Under the pieces are notes generated by a model. It had not been told where the DNA came from. It ran no database searches and saw only the letters and a list, made by a program, of their open reading frames with translations. From positions 139,921 through 203,920 of the forward strand of contig UQNW01000003.1 in the NCBI GenBank assembly GCA_900542495.1: a stretch of DNA of 64,000 bases. The letters are read 5' to 3'. The stretch's first letter is position 1, and every line of letters begins with the position of its first letter. Of the stretch, positions 9,548-19,201 are shown piece after piece. The stretch is from an uncultured Roseburia sp. Its GTDB lineage: Bacteria > Bacillota > Clostridia > Lachnospirales > Lachnospiraceae. The position numbers and the translations under genes are program-made.

Positions 9548-10792
9548 TTAATTCTCTATTTTTTTACACTTTTTTCTATTCTTAATCACTGCAAATGTTA
9601 TTGCTAAAAATACCACAAATACCACTGCAAATGAGAGTGTGCAGCTTAATGCCGCCCCTAATATCTCCAGATTTTTTACTAGATACGGTCCTAAAAACAC
9701 TGCTGATATAAGTCCTGCTCCATATCCCAACAACAAATAAATCTGTTTTCCAGTAACCGTTACCACATAATAAAGGCAATAAACATAAGCGTTTAATCCC
9801 CCACATATCATAACAACTATCAGTTCCATGCGATAAGAACTCAAATCAACTCCATACAAAATCGACAAAACAGGTATTCCCAAAAGATATGCTCCTATAC
9901 ATGCAGCAATGGTTAAACCGCCTATCAGTATCATCATTTTCTTCACAATATCTGAAAATTCCTTTAGGTGTTCTTCTTCCCAATCTTTCGCCAGATCGGT
10001 CAGAAGCGGGCGAAACACAAAAAGGCTTAATAAATTAATTACAAAAGCCGGCATAAATAAAATATTGTAGCTATTTTGAACCGTCTGATCATAATAATTA
10101 TTAATCGAATATTTCGGTGCATTGTTCAAATAATTCATGATAAAAGATGATACAAACAATGGCCAGCAGGCATTATAAATACCTAAGATTCCTTTCCACT
10201 CCAAGTGGACTGGTGCTGGTTCAAAGTACTTTTTCATATGTAAATCATATAATAACATAATGACCAGCGATGTTAATGTCAGCGCCATACCTGCATATAA
10301 CAGATTATCTGTCAACCATAACACTAATGTAAATGTAATGGTCGCTAAACCACTTCGCATCAACATCTCTTTTCCCGAAATATCAATGCGTTCCCTCTGT
10401 TGAAACAATCCACTATATACATCTGCTACAGCTTCTACCATTCGATACGCAAGAATCCAGAACACTGCCAGTGCGTCTATCCCAGTGTATCCGTTTACTG
10501 CGATATATCCAAGCATACAGACAAACATCACGCTACAGTTAAGCATTCTACTGGTAAAATATTGGTTAAAAGAAAATCTATTCTTTATATCTGTTGACTG
10601 AACGGGTCTGATTTCAAATCCTCCAACAGAGAACAATAATTGTGCCGTTGAATATGCAAGGGCAAAAAATCCTCCCCTGCTCTCTCCACTAATACGATTC
10701 ACTATGATAAGTAAAAGCATGGATGACAATGAATTACACAGACTCCCCGCCATATTCCACATAAATTTCTTTTTTGCTGTTGTTTCTCTCAT
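9548..10792 (-). CDS. Wzx-like lipopolysaccharide/polysaccharide flippase family membrane protein
   Basis: The 414-residue protein is hydrophobic throughout, with roughly 12 predicted membrane segments, and it starts with a KKFMWNMAGSLCNSLSSM segment typical of polysaccharide flippases of the MATE/MVF superfamily. It would flip a lipid-linked oligosaccharide across the membrane. The start codon directly abuts the stop of the DUF2304 gene, so the two are probably translationally coupled. The same cluster also has an ABC exporter, so this flippase may serve a different glycan or a modifying sugar. Confidence 0.85.
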   Translation of the reverse strand: MRETTAKKKFMWNMAGSLCNSLSSMLLLIIVNRISGESRGGFFALAYSTAQLLFSVGGFEIRPVQSTDIKNRFSFNQYFTSRMLNCSVMFVCMLGYIAVNGYTGIDALAVFWILAYRMVEAVADVYSGLFQQRERIDISGKEMLMRSGLATITFTLVLWLTDNLLYAGMALTLTSLVIMLLYDLHMKKYFEPAPVHLEWKGILGIYNACWPLFVSSFIMNYLNNAPKYSINNYYDQTVQNSYNILFMPAFVINLLSLFVFRPLLTDLAKDWEEEHLKEFSDIVKKMMILIGGLTIAACIGAYLLGIPVLSILYGVDLSSYRMELIVVMICGGLNAYVYCLYYVVTVTGKQIYLLLGYGAGLISAVFLGPYLVKNLEILGAALSCTLSFAVVFVVFLAITFAVIKNRKKCKKIEN

Positions 10793-11137
10793 CTATTGCT
10801 GATCCTTTTTTTCCTTATCATCTATTGCAATTTTTTGAACCAGTTCTTTCACTTTGTTATCAAGTTTTGAAATATCCATTGTAAGCTGAAAACATTTTAC
10901 AAGCAATATGAAAATAATCAGCAAAAATATAAAGTTTGTCGTTGAATATACTCCAACGAGCTGTGCTAACCAATCCGCAATTTGCGGGAAAATGCTAAAT
11001 AACACAAGCATCATTGCAAATAACGTCCAAAAAATAGAATATTCTATTTGTAATTTTTCCTGTTTTACTTTTTTACACATATAGAGCAATGTAAAAATCG
11101 ATACAATAATTAATGTAATTCGAAATGCAATTGACAT
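10793..11137 (-). CDS. DUF2304 family small membrane protein
   Basis: This 114-residue protein has about three hydrophobic segments (near residues 5-22, 33-52 and 66-88) and a charged, probably helical C-terminal tail. This layout matches DUF2304 proteins, which are usually encoded beside DPM1-like GT2 enzymes. That is the case here, since the GT2 gene lies 18 bp upstream. By that association it may help anchor or present polyprenyl-phosphate sugars. The biochemical role is not established. Confidence 0.8.
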   Translation of the reverse strand: MSIAFRITLIIVSIFTLLYMCKKVKQEKLQIEYSIFWTLFAMMLVLFSIFPQIADWLAQLVGVYSTTNFIFLLIIFILLVKCFQLTMDISKLDNKVKELVQKIAIDDKEKKDQQ

Positions 11138-11155
11138 TTTTTTCTCCTTTATCGG

Positions 11156-11860
11156 CTACTTTGTAAAATCCACTTTTTTCTTATTGCGGAAATTCTGTAT
11201 TAACAGTATAGAAATCAACATTCTTGCCATATATTTTGCTGCATTAACTGCATTGAGATAACTTTGTCCCGCAATTCGCTCATCCATCTTTGCCTGTATT
11301 TCAGCTACTTTTGCCCCCATTTTCATCAGGTAAGATACTGTGTCCGGTTCTGGTCCGAAATTAATGTTGTTTGCAAGCACTTCTATTAATTTTTTATTAT
11401 ACATACGCATGCCAGATGTTGGATCTGTAATTTTGACACCTGATGTAATTTTAATTGCTGCCGTTATCAATCGGCTGCCTAACATTCTGGCAGTTGCCGG
11501 TTTTTTTTCATCAACAAATCTGGAAGCAATCACAATATCATTTCCTTCTTCAATTTTCTCGATCATTGCTTCTATATATTCCGGTCTATGCTGTCCGTCT
11601 GCATCAAACTGGACTGCGCAATCATATCCATTCTGATATGCGTATTTCATTCCTGTCTGAAAACCACCTGCAAGTCCAAGGTTCACTGGTAAATCTATAA
11701 TGTTGTAATGATTTTCATGACATATCTGGGATGTTTTATCTTTGGATCCATCATTAATTACCACATAATCATACTGAGAATAATCTTTTATCAGGTGATT
11801 TACCACCCTTTCTATATTCTCCTGCTCATTGTATGCCGGAATGATAATTAATACTTTCAT
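11156..11860 (-). CDS. Polyprenyl-phosphate-type glycosyltransferase, GT2 (DPM1-like)
   Basis: The chosen start at 11860 gives 234 residues beginning MKVLIIIPAYNE. It has a GGAGAG ribosome site just before it and its ATG overlaps the TGA of the upstream gene (ATGA, 11857-11860), so translation is coupled. Motifs are IIPAYNEQENI, the donor-binding VINDGSKD, QFDADGQH as the metal site, and a late GPEPDTV. These match GT2 enzymes that load sugars on polyprenyl phosphate. Pairing with DUF2304 supports that reading. An upstream in-frame codon would add 20 unlikely residues. Confidence 0.88.
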   Translation of the reverse strand: MKVLIIIPAYNEQENIERVVNHLIKDYSQYDYVVINDGSKDKTSQICHENHYNIIDLPVNLGLAGGFQTGMKYAYQNGYDCAVQFDADGQHRPEYIEAMIEKIEEGNDIVIASRFVDEKKPATARMLGSRLITAAIKITSGVKITDPTSGMRMYNKKLIEVLANNINFGPEPDTVSYLMKMGAKVAEIQAKMDERIAGQSYLNAVNAAKYMARMLISILLIQNFRNKKKVDFTK

Positions 11861-13035
11861 TCTTTCTCTCCATTCATTTTTTCTGCAATCTGCATTACCT
11901 TTTTTGCAGTAGCGTTCCATGTAAAATATTGAACTAACCGTTCATAACTTTTTTCTTCTGCCCTTAATCTGTAAGTATCATTTTCTAATACTTTTTCCAA
12001 ATTCTCCTGAATCAATTCAGTTGTATTATCCTTCATGATAATTCCATACTCTTCATTGATAAGCAGTTCTCTTGCACCACCCTGATAAGTTGTTATCACG
12101 AAACATTTGCATGCCACAGCCTCTAATACAGAGGTTGGAAACCCTTCCGAATCTGACGGCAGGCAAAAAATATCTGATGCATCCAAAAGCTTTACAATAT
12201 GTTCAAAATCAATCTGTCCTGTCATAATTGTATATGAATCAGATATTTTCTGTATTTCCTGATATAACGGTCCATCACCTGCAATCACCAGATAGACCGG
12301 TAATTGTTTGTTCTCTATCCGACTCAGATTAATTGCTTTTACTGCAGATACAAGCTGCCGGATTCCCTTTTCCGGAATCAGTCTCCCTGTAAAAGAAATT
12401 ACCCTTGATCCTTCTGGAATCATATATTTTTTTCGATAATCTATCTGTGACTCCCCTAATATCTTCTGGAATTCTTCTATCTCTACTGCATTATACAGTG
12501 TGCCTTTTGATTTTATGTGAAAGTGTCCACTCCACTCGCAGCATGCTTCTGACACTCCATAATAATTTTTGCAGTATTTTTTCAATAAAAACGTAAGGAA
12601 ATGTTCATACCATCCCCCTACTGTATCAAATAATTTATTATTTACACTCAAATGTGATGTCCCATGTTCTATTACAATAGCTGGAATCCCCCTGCTTTTT
12701 GCAAATTTTGCACCGTATAATGAATGCAAATAAAATCTGGTATTGATAATTACAAAATCATATTGTTGTTCCCTCAGCAGTTTTTCAACCCGCTTGAATT
12801 CCTGATTTTTTTTGAACACCGGATATCTTCCATGAAGCAAATCATAACATGGAAGGCGATAAATCTGTATGTTATCCTGTACCTCATCTCCTGAAAGGCT
12901 TCCTGTATTAGATGTTACAATTGTAACCTTATTTCCTGCTTCTATCAATTTTCTGCTCAAATACAATGTATAACGTTCTACGCCACCAACATGTGGGTAA
13001 TATTGTGCAGAAAATATGCAATATTGTTTTGACAT
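11857..13035 (-). CDS. Glycosyltransferase, GT4 (GT-B fold)
   Basis: The 392-residue protein has the N-terminal YYPHVGGVERYTLYLS motif, a mid-protein VISFTGRLIPEKGIRQL strand typical of the donor domain of GT4 enzymes, and SDSEGFPTSVLEAVAC near residue 295, which carries the conserved E-x7-E nucleotide-sugar site. It is a retaining, cytoplasmic enzyme that adds a sugar during polysaccharide assembly. It lies between two GT2 genes. Donor and acceptor cannot be inferred. Confidence 0.9.
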   Translation of the reverse strand: MSKQYCIFSAQYYPHVGGVERYTLYLSRKLIEAGNKVTIVTSNTGSLSGDEVQDNIQIYRLPCYDLLHGRYPVFKKNQEFKRVEKLLREQQYDFVIINTRFYLHSLYGAKFAKSRGIPAIVIEHGTSHLSVNNKLFDTVGGWYEHFLTFLLKKYCKNYYGVSEACCEWSGHFHIKSKGTLYNAVEIEEFQKILGESQIDYRKKYMIPEGSRVISFTGRLIPEKGIRQLVSAVKAINLSRIENKQLPVYLVIAGDGPLYQEIQKISDSYTIMTGQIDFEHIVKLLDASDIFCLPSDSEGFPTSVLEAVACKCFVITTYQGGARELLINEEYGIIMKDNTTELIQENLEKVLENDTYRLRAEEKSYERLVQYFTWNATAKKVMQIAEKMNGEKE

Positions 13036-13066
13036 TCTTTCACCTAATTTTAATCTGCTGTATTTT

Positions 13067-14056
13067 TTATGAATAATATGTTTTCTTAATATATAGCATA
13101 AGAATTTTGGATGTCAATTCAAATCCCAAAATCCGATAAACCAAATGAACCAAATGCACAGCCGGATTCATATCATAAGATAATAGATAATCATATTTTT
13201 TCATTAATTTCCGATCTTTTTTTATCTGTTCATTCTGCTCAATCAGATATGCCTGTCCCATCCAGACTGCATACGGATAAGCTAAATATGAATAAAAAAC
13301 CCTGCGATATTTTTCATCCATATGCTGCTGCGCATATTCAGTATATTCTATCAAAATATTTTTCAGGTCATTTACCATATAATACTTCATTTTCTGGCTG
13401 GTCTGAGCAGTTTCATGCCCCTTTCGATACATATAAAATGGTTTATCATACCATTCAAATCTTTCTGCGTAAATTAACATTCTCGCTATCCAGTCTGTAT
13501 CCTCATTGCGGATTCCTTTTTTAAAATAAAGATCATGCTCCCTGATTAAAGATGTCTTTACCAGCTTCGTCCAAACTGTAACTGTAAGCATTCCCGATTT
13601 GATCAGATTTCCAACTGCATCTTCTCTCTTCTTTCCAGAGACCAGTCTTCTGTCAAATGAAGGCGGATTTACTGTTTTCTCTTTGTCCTGCCAGTATACC
13701 ATGTTGGTGTGCATAACAACATCTGGTTGAGTTTCATCTATAATTTTCACAATATCGTTCAGCGCCTCTGGATTGCTCCAATAATCATCATTATCCATAA
13801 ATGTAATATAATCACCGCTAGCTTTTTCCAATCCAACATTTCTTGCGTCAGATGTTCCACCATTTTGCTTATGAATTGTGATTATTCTACTATCTTTTGT
13901 GGCATATTCATCGCATATCTTCGGGCTATCATCTGTTGATCCATCATCTACTAATAAAATTTCTAAATTGTGATAGGTTTGTGCTAATATGCTTTCGACA
14001 CATTGTTTTAAATATAAAGTTGAATTATATACTGGTATAATAATACTTATTTTCAT
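13067..14056 (-). CDS. Glycosyltransferase family 2
   Basis: The 329-residue protein begins with SIIIPVYNSTLYLKQCV, has LLVDDGSTDDSP for donor binding and FMDNDDYW as the metal-binding motif, and later RNEDTDWIARML, a typical GT2 acceptor-side segment. It is the promoter-proximal gene of the polysaccharide cluster. Only 48 bp separate it from the HPr gene and I see no terminator there, so the cluster may be read from the glmM-HPr side. Sugar specificity is unknown. Confidence 0.9.
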   Translation of the reverse strand: MKISIIIPVYNSTLYLKQCVESILAQTYHNLEILLVDDGSTDDSPKICDEYATKDSRIITIHKQNGGTSDARNVGLEKASGDYITFMDNDDYWSNPEALNDIVKIIDETQPDVVMHTNMVYWQDKEKTVNPPSFDRRLVSGKKREDAVGNLIKSGMLTVTVWTKLVKTSLIREHDLYFKKGIRNEDTDWIARMLIYAERFEWYDKPFYMYRKGHETAQTSQKMKYYMVNDLKNILIEYTEYAQQHMDEKYRRVFYSYLAYPYAVWMGQAYLIEQNEQIKKDRKLMKKYDYLLSYDMNPAVHLVHLVYRILGFELTSKILMLYIKKTYYS

Positions 14057-14104
14057 TTCTCACTCAATATCTTTTTCTTTTCATTTTTCCAGAAAGCTGT
14101 TCCC

Positions 14105-14368
14105 TTACTCTCCCAGTCCGCTCTCAATCGCTTCCACGATCGCCTTTAAAGCTTCTTCCTCATCTTCGCCCTCGCACATGAGTTCAATCTCATCTCCGGA
14201 CTTGATGCATGCGCCCAGTACGCTTAAGACACTTTTTGCATTTGCAATGTTATCGCGGTAGCGGAATGTGATATGTGATTTAAACTGCATCGCATCCTTA
14301 CATAAGATTCCCGCAGGTCTGAGATGAAGTCCTGTTGGATTTTTTATTACTACTTTCTGACTTACCAT
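14105..14368 (-). CDS. ptsH: HPr family phosphocarrier protein
   Basis: The 87-residue protein has the HPr phosphorylation motif GLHLRPAG with His15, and AKSVLS with Ser46, the site that HPr kinase modifies in Firmicutes for carbon catabolite repression. Both residues are at the canonical positions, so it should work in the PTS and as CcpA co-regulator, and it is not a Crh protein lacking His15. It is unusual in sitting alone behind glmM and away from ptsI. A good GGAGGG site precedes the ATG. A specialised HPr paralogue is possible. Confidence 0.9.
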   Translation of the reverse strand: MVSQKVVIKNPTGLHLRPAGILCKDAMQFKSHITFRYRDNIANAKSVLSVLGACIKSGDEIELMCEGEDEEEALKAIVEAIESGLGE

Positions 14369-14447
14369 GTTGCATTACCCTCCAAATTCTAGTCCCCTGA
14401 TTTTTGTTGTATGCTGGTTTTAAGATACCCCATCTATTATTTTGCAG

Positions 14448-14496
14448 CTATTCAGCATGATTCACAAATTTATAAAATCACCCTGACTCTGAATAG
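14448..14496 (-). promoter_or_regulatory. Stem-loop directly behind glmM stop
   Basis: CTATTCAG (14448-14455) pairs with CTGAATAG (14489-14496), and an inner TGATT/AATCA helix sits inside. It begins at the base after the glmM stop codon on the minus strand. No T-run follows, so it is more likely an mRNA 3'-end or processing structure than a full intrinsic terminator. It lies between glmM and the HPr gene. Confidence 0.45.
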
Positions 14497-15846
14497 TTAT
14501 AACATGATCCGTGTGATCAGTTCTGCAAGCTTTTGTGCTTCCTCATCGATCACTTTCTGGTCTTTGCCCTCGATCATGACACGTACCAGTGGTTCTGTTC
14601 CGGACGGACGGATGAGTACTCTTCCTTCGCCTTTGAACTTCTTCTCAACTTCTGCCACTGCATCTGCGATTTCCTGATATTCCATAAATTTTTCTTTTTT
14701 ATGGTTTGGAACTTTTGCATTGACAAGTGCCTGTGGCAGTACTTCCATAATCTCTGCAAGTTCCGATAATGGTTTTCCTGTATTGACCATTACCTCTAAT
14801 AAGTGCAGTGCACTTAATAAACCGTCACCTGTTGTATTGTCATCTAAGAAAATAACGTGACCGGACTGTTCGCCACCGATGTTGTAGCCGTTCTTTCTCA
14901 TGTTCTCAAGTACATAACGGTCACCAACTTTTGTTTTCTCTACATGGATTCCCTCTTTCTGACCCATTAATGTGAATCCGAGGTTTGTCATAACTGTGAC
15001 AACGATCGTGTCTTTTTTCAATGTTCCCTTGGATTTCATGTAGTTACCGCAGATTGCCATGATCTGGTCACCGTCTACCAGATTTCCTTTTTCATCTACT
15101 GCAAGCATACGGTCTGCGTCACCGTCAAAAGCAAGACCGACTGCCGCTTTTTCATAAACAACGCGGGCTTTCAGTTCATCCATATGTGTAGAACCGCAGT
15201 TGGAATTGATGTTGGTTCCGTCCGGATTTGTATGGATTGCCACAAGTTCTGCGCCAAGATCTGTCAGTGCTTTGACTGATGTATAATGGGAAGCTCCCTC
15301 TGCACAGTCCACAACAATTTTCATTCCTTTAAGATCTACCGGAACACATTTTTCCATGAATTTTACATATTCATCTCTTAAATCAAAACGATATTCAATT
15401 TTGCCGACGCCGGAACCGATTGGAAGTACAACATCTTTCATATTGTTTTTGATCAGTGCTTCAATCTCATCCTCAAGCTCATCCGGGAGTTTATAGCCCT
15501 CTCCGTTGAAAAATTTGATTCCGTTGAATTCCATTGGATTATGGGAAGCCGAGATCACTACTCCGGCATCTACTTTGTGTTTTCTGGTGAGATATGCAAT
15601 TGCTGGTGTCGGCATCACCCCAACGAAGATTGCATTCGCACCAACGGAACAGATACCAGCCATTAATGCGCTCGCTAACATTCCTCCTGAAATTCTCGTA
15701 TCACATCCTACTATAATGGTTGCCTGATGCTCCTGTTCCTTTGTAAGCACATAGGCTCCTGCCTGACCTAACTTTGTTGCCAGTTCAATTGTCAGTTCCG
15801 AGCCCGCCACACCACGGACGCCGTCTGTTCCAAACATTCTTGCCAT
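14497..15846 (-). CDS. glmM: Phosphoglucosamine mutase
   Basis: GlmM interconverts glucosamine-6-phosphate and glucosamine-1-phosphate on the way to UDP-GlcNAc and peptidoglycan. The 449-residue length is standard. It begins [15 protein letters not shown], has the phosphoserine loop [12 protein letters not shown] near residue 100, the magnesium site AFDGDADR near 240, and the C-terminal phosphate-binding [12 protein letters not shown]. It follows cdaA and cdaR, the usual Firmicute order in which GlmM can inhibit the CdaA diadenylate cyclase. Confidence 0.98.
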   Translation of the reverse strand: MARMFGTDGVRGVAGSELTIELATKLGQAGAYVLTKEQEHQATIIVGCDTRISGGMLASALMAGICSVGANAIFVGVMPTPAIAYLTRKHKVDAGVVISASHNPMEFNGIKFFNGEGYKLPDELEDEIEALIKNNMKDVVLPIGSGVGKIEYRFDLRDEYVKFMEKCVPVDLKGMKIVVDCAEGASHYTSVKALTDLGAELVAIHTNPDGTNINSNCGSTHMDELKARVVYEKAAVGLAFDGDADRMLAVDEKGNLVDGDQIMAICGNYMKSKGTLKKDTIVVTVMTNLGFTLMGQKEGIHVEKTKVGDRYVLENMRKNGYNIGGEQSGHVIFLDDNTTGDGLLSALHLLEVMVNTGKPLSELAEIMEVLPQALVNAKVPNHKKEKFMEYQEIADAVAEVEKKFKGEGRVLIRPSGTEPLVRVMIEGKDQKVIDEEAQKLAELITRIML

Positions 15847-15966
15847 ATTACTGTTCCTCTCTTTGTTCCATCCCGATTTTTTTAGGGATTGTTCTTTTCT
15901 ATTCCATTCATTCGTTGGTTATCTCGATTTCAAGACCGATTTTCCTTCCAGCATCCGCATTTTTTC

Positions 15967-17307
15967 CTACCGCTCACTTACTTTCTTTGCAGTCGATGTA
16001 TTTTCCAATTCGCTGTCTGCGTTGTCACTGTCTGCGGAAGCGGATGAATCCGTCGCATTTTCAATCGTAACAGCCGCATAAGTATCTGCATAGGCAACGT
16101 TATTACTGTCAAGTTCAAATGTGATCAGCACATTATGTGCGCCAAGTTTTAAATCGGTCAGATCTATGCTTCCGGTAATCGTCTTTTCATCAAGTGCATC
16201 GATCACACTTGTTCTTCCGCTTACCGTCAGAGTAATATTGTCTTCCTCATACTGCACTTTCTCATCCGAGTCAAGACCGATCACCTGAAGGTTTGTAACC
16301 GGGATCTGCAATGTCTTGGTCTTCACTGCTTCCACCACGACTGTAACATCAATTTTCGAATCCGAACTGATCACTAATGCAGTACCTGACGGTAGATAAG
16401 TGGAAATATCCACTGTTTTTTCAATGTCAGAAGCTGCATCGGTAAGATCTAACACTTCTTCCGGAATTGTGATCTTATTGATCGTATTTAAGACAGCAGC
16501 CTCACCCTTGATACGCACTGTCTGTGGCGTATAGGTAATGTCTCCCTTCTGGTATCCCTCTGCCGGAGTTCCGGTCGTTAAGAATTCCAGTTCCACATCT
16601 TTTGTATTTAAAATCTGTGCACTGATGTTGACCGTGTTCACACTTAACGTAAGCTTTGTCGTGTCAACCACTTCTCCCTGTGCGTCATAGAAAACAGGGG
16701 TAACACGGTCTGTGATGTCTGTTGACATGCCATCCACGTTGATCGTTGCCACAACTGTATCGATCTGGTTTACAACAGAAGCCGGACCGGATACTTTCAT
16801 AACGTTTGCATCCGTGATCTCCACATCGCCCAACGCACATCCGGATGTGACCGTACCTGTTGTATTTGTCTTGATTGGGAACTGCTTGGATGCAGAATCC
16901 TCCAACTCAAGATCAAGATAAAGATCTTTGCTTGTGATCGTAATGTTGCTGCTGTTTCGGTTGCAGGTTACAGTAACCGGCACACGGTAAGTACCTGTCT
17001 CCTCGTCAAATTCAATCTTCTGTGCATCTGCCGTTGCTGTAAAGTTTGCATTGGTAAGACTGTTATGCACAGAACGTTTTGCATACACACTGAATGTGAT
17101 CGTATTCTTTCCGTCGAGATAATCCGCCCATTTTCCCATGGATGTAATGTAGGATTTATTTTCCAGAGAAACACTGGTGGTATAAGGTTTTGAATTGCTC
17201 GGATCATCAATGTTGATCACCACGATCCACAAAACAACCGCAAAAAGAACCGCCAGAACCTTAAGGCCAAAGTTATTCATTACTTTCTTTCCGAATCTTT
17301 GTAACAT
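15967..17307 (-). CDS. cdaR: YbbR-domain protein, CdaA regulator
   Basis: This 446-residue protein has a short cytoplasmic start, one membrane segment (about residues 13-32, NFGLKVLAVLFAVVLWIVV) and then several YbbR repeats facing outward. In Firmicutes CdaR binds and modulates the cyclase CdaA. An excellent GAAGGAGG site fixes the start at 17307, so the gene overlaps the end of cdaA by 35 bp and is translationally coupled. The tail is rich in Ser, Asp and Ala. Confidence 0.93.
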   Translation of the reverse strand: MLQRFGKKVMNNFGLKVLAVLFAVVLWIVVINIDDPSNSKPYTTSVSLENKSYITSMGKWADYLDGKNTITFSVYAKRSVHNSLTNANFTATADAQKIEFDEETGTYRVPVTVTCNRNSSNITITSKDLYLDLELEDSASKQFPIKTNTTGTVTSGCALGDVEITDANVMKVSGPASVVNQIDTVVATINVDGMSTDITDRVTPVFYDAQGEVVDTTKLTLSVNTVNISAQILNTKDVELEFLTTGTPAEGYQKGDITYTPQTVRIKGEAAVLNTINKITIPEEVLDLTDAASDIEKTVDISTYLPSGTALVISSDSKIDVTVVVEAVKTKTLQIPVTNLQVIGLDSDEKVQYEEDNITLTVSGRTSVIDALDEKTITGSIDLTDLKLGAHNVLITFELDSNNVAYADTYAAVTIENATDSSASADSDNADSELENTSTAKKVSER

Positions 17308-18184
17308 CTTTCAGCCTCCTTCTCCATGATTTTGCTTTCGAAGTGTCCTGCTCGCGCTTCTGAATGTAAGACAGCTTGTTCTTCAAAAATTCTGCATCTA
17401 CATTCCGATAGAGTTCACCGTCTAGTGCAATCGAAACTTTTCCTGTCTCCTCTGAAACTACAATTGTAAGTGAATCACTCACCTCGCTGATTCCGACCGC
17501 CGCGCGATGTCTCGTTCCAAGATCTTTGCTTAGGCTTAACGAATCCGTCAGCGGAAGATAACACGTTGCTGAAACCACGCGGTCACCACGCACAATGACT
17601 GCTCCGTCATGCAACGGCGTATTTTTTTCAAAAATGTTGATCAAAAGCTGGCTGGTCAGAATACCGTCGACAGCGATTCCTGTCCGCTCGTACTCGGTCA
17701 GCACGATCTCATCCTCTACAACGATCAGCGCACCTGTCTTTACTTTTCCCATTTCATAGCACGCCTTTACAAGCTCTGTAATCGTCTTGTCTGAAAATTT
17801 GCCATTCTCAACTTTACCGAAATCAAAATTAAATAGATTTGCAAAAATATTCTTTCGTCCGAGATTTTCCAGGGCTTTTCGCATTTCCGGCTGAAAAATC
17901 ACAACCACCGCGATCATTGCCACATTAAACAGTTTGTCGGCGATCCAGACGATCGTATTCATTTCAAATAAAACTGCAAGCAAAACAAAGGCAAGGATCA
18001 CAAGGATTCCGCGGAGAAGCATCCATGCCCTCGTATCCTTGATCCAAACCAGCATATAGTAGATCAGAACCGAAATGATAATAATCTCAATAATATCTGT
18101 ATAGGAAACCTGAAGTGTCAGATAAGACACCGCTTTTTCCCAAAATGCCTGCAATGTTACGCCTAAATTCTGCACCGCCTTCAC
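17273..18184 (-). CDS. cdaA: Diadenylate cyclase (c-di-AMP synthase)
   Basis: CdaA makes cyclic di-AMP from two ATP, controlling potassium and osmolyte uptake and cell-wall homeostasis. The 303-residue protein has three N-terminal membrane segments (within residues 25-95) and a DAC domain with the hallmark HDGAVIV (near 190) and GTRHRAAVG (near 224) motifs. The start shown is a GTG. A second GTG three codons later (18175) is better spaced from the AAAGGAA site and may be the real start. Confidence 0.97.
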   Translation of the reverse strand: MKAVQNLGVTLQAFWEKAVSYLTLQVSYTDIIEIIIISVLIYYMLVWIKDTRAWMLLRGILVILAFVLLAVLFEMNTIVWIADKLFNVAMIAVVVIFQPEMRKALENLGRKNIFANLFNFDFGKVENGKFSDKTITELVKACYEMGKVKTGALIVVEDEIVLTEYERTGIAVDGILTSQLLINIFEKNTPLHDGAVIVRGDRVVSATCYLPLTDSLSLSKDLGTRHRAAVGISEVSDSLTIVVSEETGKVSIALDGELYRNVDAEFLKNKLSYIQKREQDTSKAKSWRRRLKDVTKIRKESNE

Positions 18185-18190
18185 TTCCTT

Positions 18191-19192
18191 TTAATCTAAT
18201 AAATTCTCGTCTATGTCCATTTCTTCTGCAAATTTCTTTTTATTCAGACGTTCCTTCTCTGTTTTTCCGTTAAAACGTTTGATCTGTTTATCTTTTTCTG
18301 TCACTAAGGACTTCGGAACTGCTTTTACATAATAATAGTAGTCGTCATCCTCAAACTGAAGGCGTTCTGTCCTCGAATAGTCCAGATTAAAGAACAAAAA
18401 CTGAATGATAAATGCGATTACACCGGAGATCACGCTTCCAATGATCACTCCAACGATCTTATCTGAAAATCCAAGTAAAATATAACCTGCTGTCAAACCG
18501 ATTGCTTCAAACAAAATACCGGATGCCCATGCAACCGTCCAGGAATGTTCAATATCAAGTTTTCTGACGATATAAACAATCAATGTCGTGATAATGAAAA
18601 TCGCAAGAACAAGGTACATCTCTTTATTTCCAACAAGCTGGTTTAATGCAACTACAACTTTAGATGCAGTGGAATCCGTTTCTTCTGCGGTATCGCTCAA
18701 AGCGCTCGCATTCTCGCTCACGCCGTGGATAAAGAAATAGATCACTGTACCACAGGCAACCGAAACAACGGAATACGCCTCACTAAGCAGTCCGGAACCA
18801 ACCGGCACTGCATATGGGATGTGCAGTTTAAAGCAGATCGGTGTCAGTATCGCATTGATCCCGCTCTTTGGTGAAAAGCGGAAATAGATAAAATAGATGA
18901 TTGCAAACATGAGAAGTCCTACCAGACATACCTCAATGGATAATGCATACAGATCCAGTAAAACAACCAGTGCTGCAATCACGATCAGTCCGTTTACCGG
19001 AAGCATGGAACACACAAGCGCAAGGATCACTGCTACCGGTGCTTTGCTGACCATTTTCATATAGCCGATGCTGCTGTTGATCATTAAAAATGTAAACAGT
19101 GCCACCACGAACCGGATCACTGGTGTTACATATATCTCATTTTTCCCGTAAAAACGGATCAGTTTTTCTTTTAATTCTAATAAGGTTGTCAT
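18191..19192 (-). CDS. Unrecognised polytopic membrane protein upstream of cdaA
   Basis: I do not recognise this 333-residue protein. It has about eight to ten hydrophobic segments, a linker rich in Ser, Ala and Glu near residue 165, and a charged cytoplasmic tail from about residue 280 that is rich in Tyr, Lys and Glu (DDDYYYYVKAVPKS). A GGAG site lies 6 bases before its ATG and it ends 7 bp before cdaA, so it is in the c-di-AMP operon. A role linked to CdaA is inference from position only. Confidence 0.85.
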   Translation of the reverse strand: MTTLLELKEKLIRFYGKNEIYVTPVIRFVVALFTFLMINSSIGYMKMVSKAPVAVILALVCSMLPVNGLIVIAALVVLLDLYALSIEVCLVGLLMFAIIYFIYFRFSPKSGINAILTPICFKLHIPYAVPVGSGLLSEAYSVVSVACGTVIYFFIHGVSENASALSDTAEETDSTASKVVVALNQLVGNKEMYLVLAIFIITTLIVYIVRKLDIEHSWTVAWASGILFEAIGLTAGYILLGFSDKIVGVIIGSVISGVIAFIIQFLFFNLDYSRTERLQFEDDDYYYYVKAVPKSLVTEKDKQIKRFNGKTEKERLNKKKFAEEMDIDENLLD

Positions 19193-19201
19193 TTTAGTCT
19201 C

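Noticed and set aside
14105..14368. Crh (catabolite repression HPr paralogue)
   Set aside because: Crh lacks the phosphorylatable His15, which is present here.
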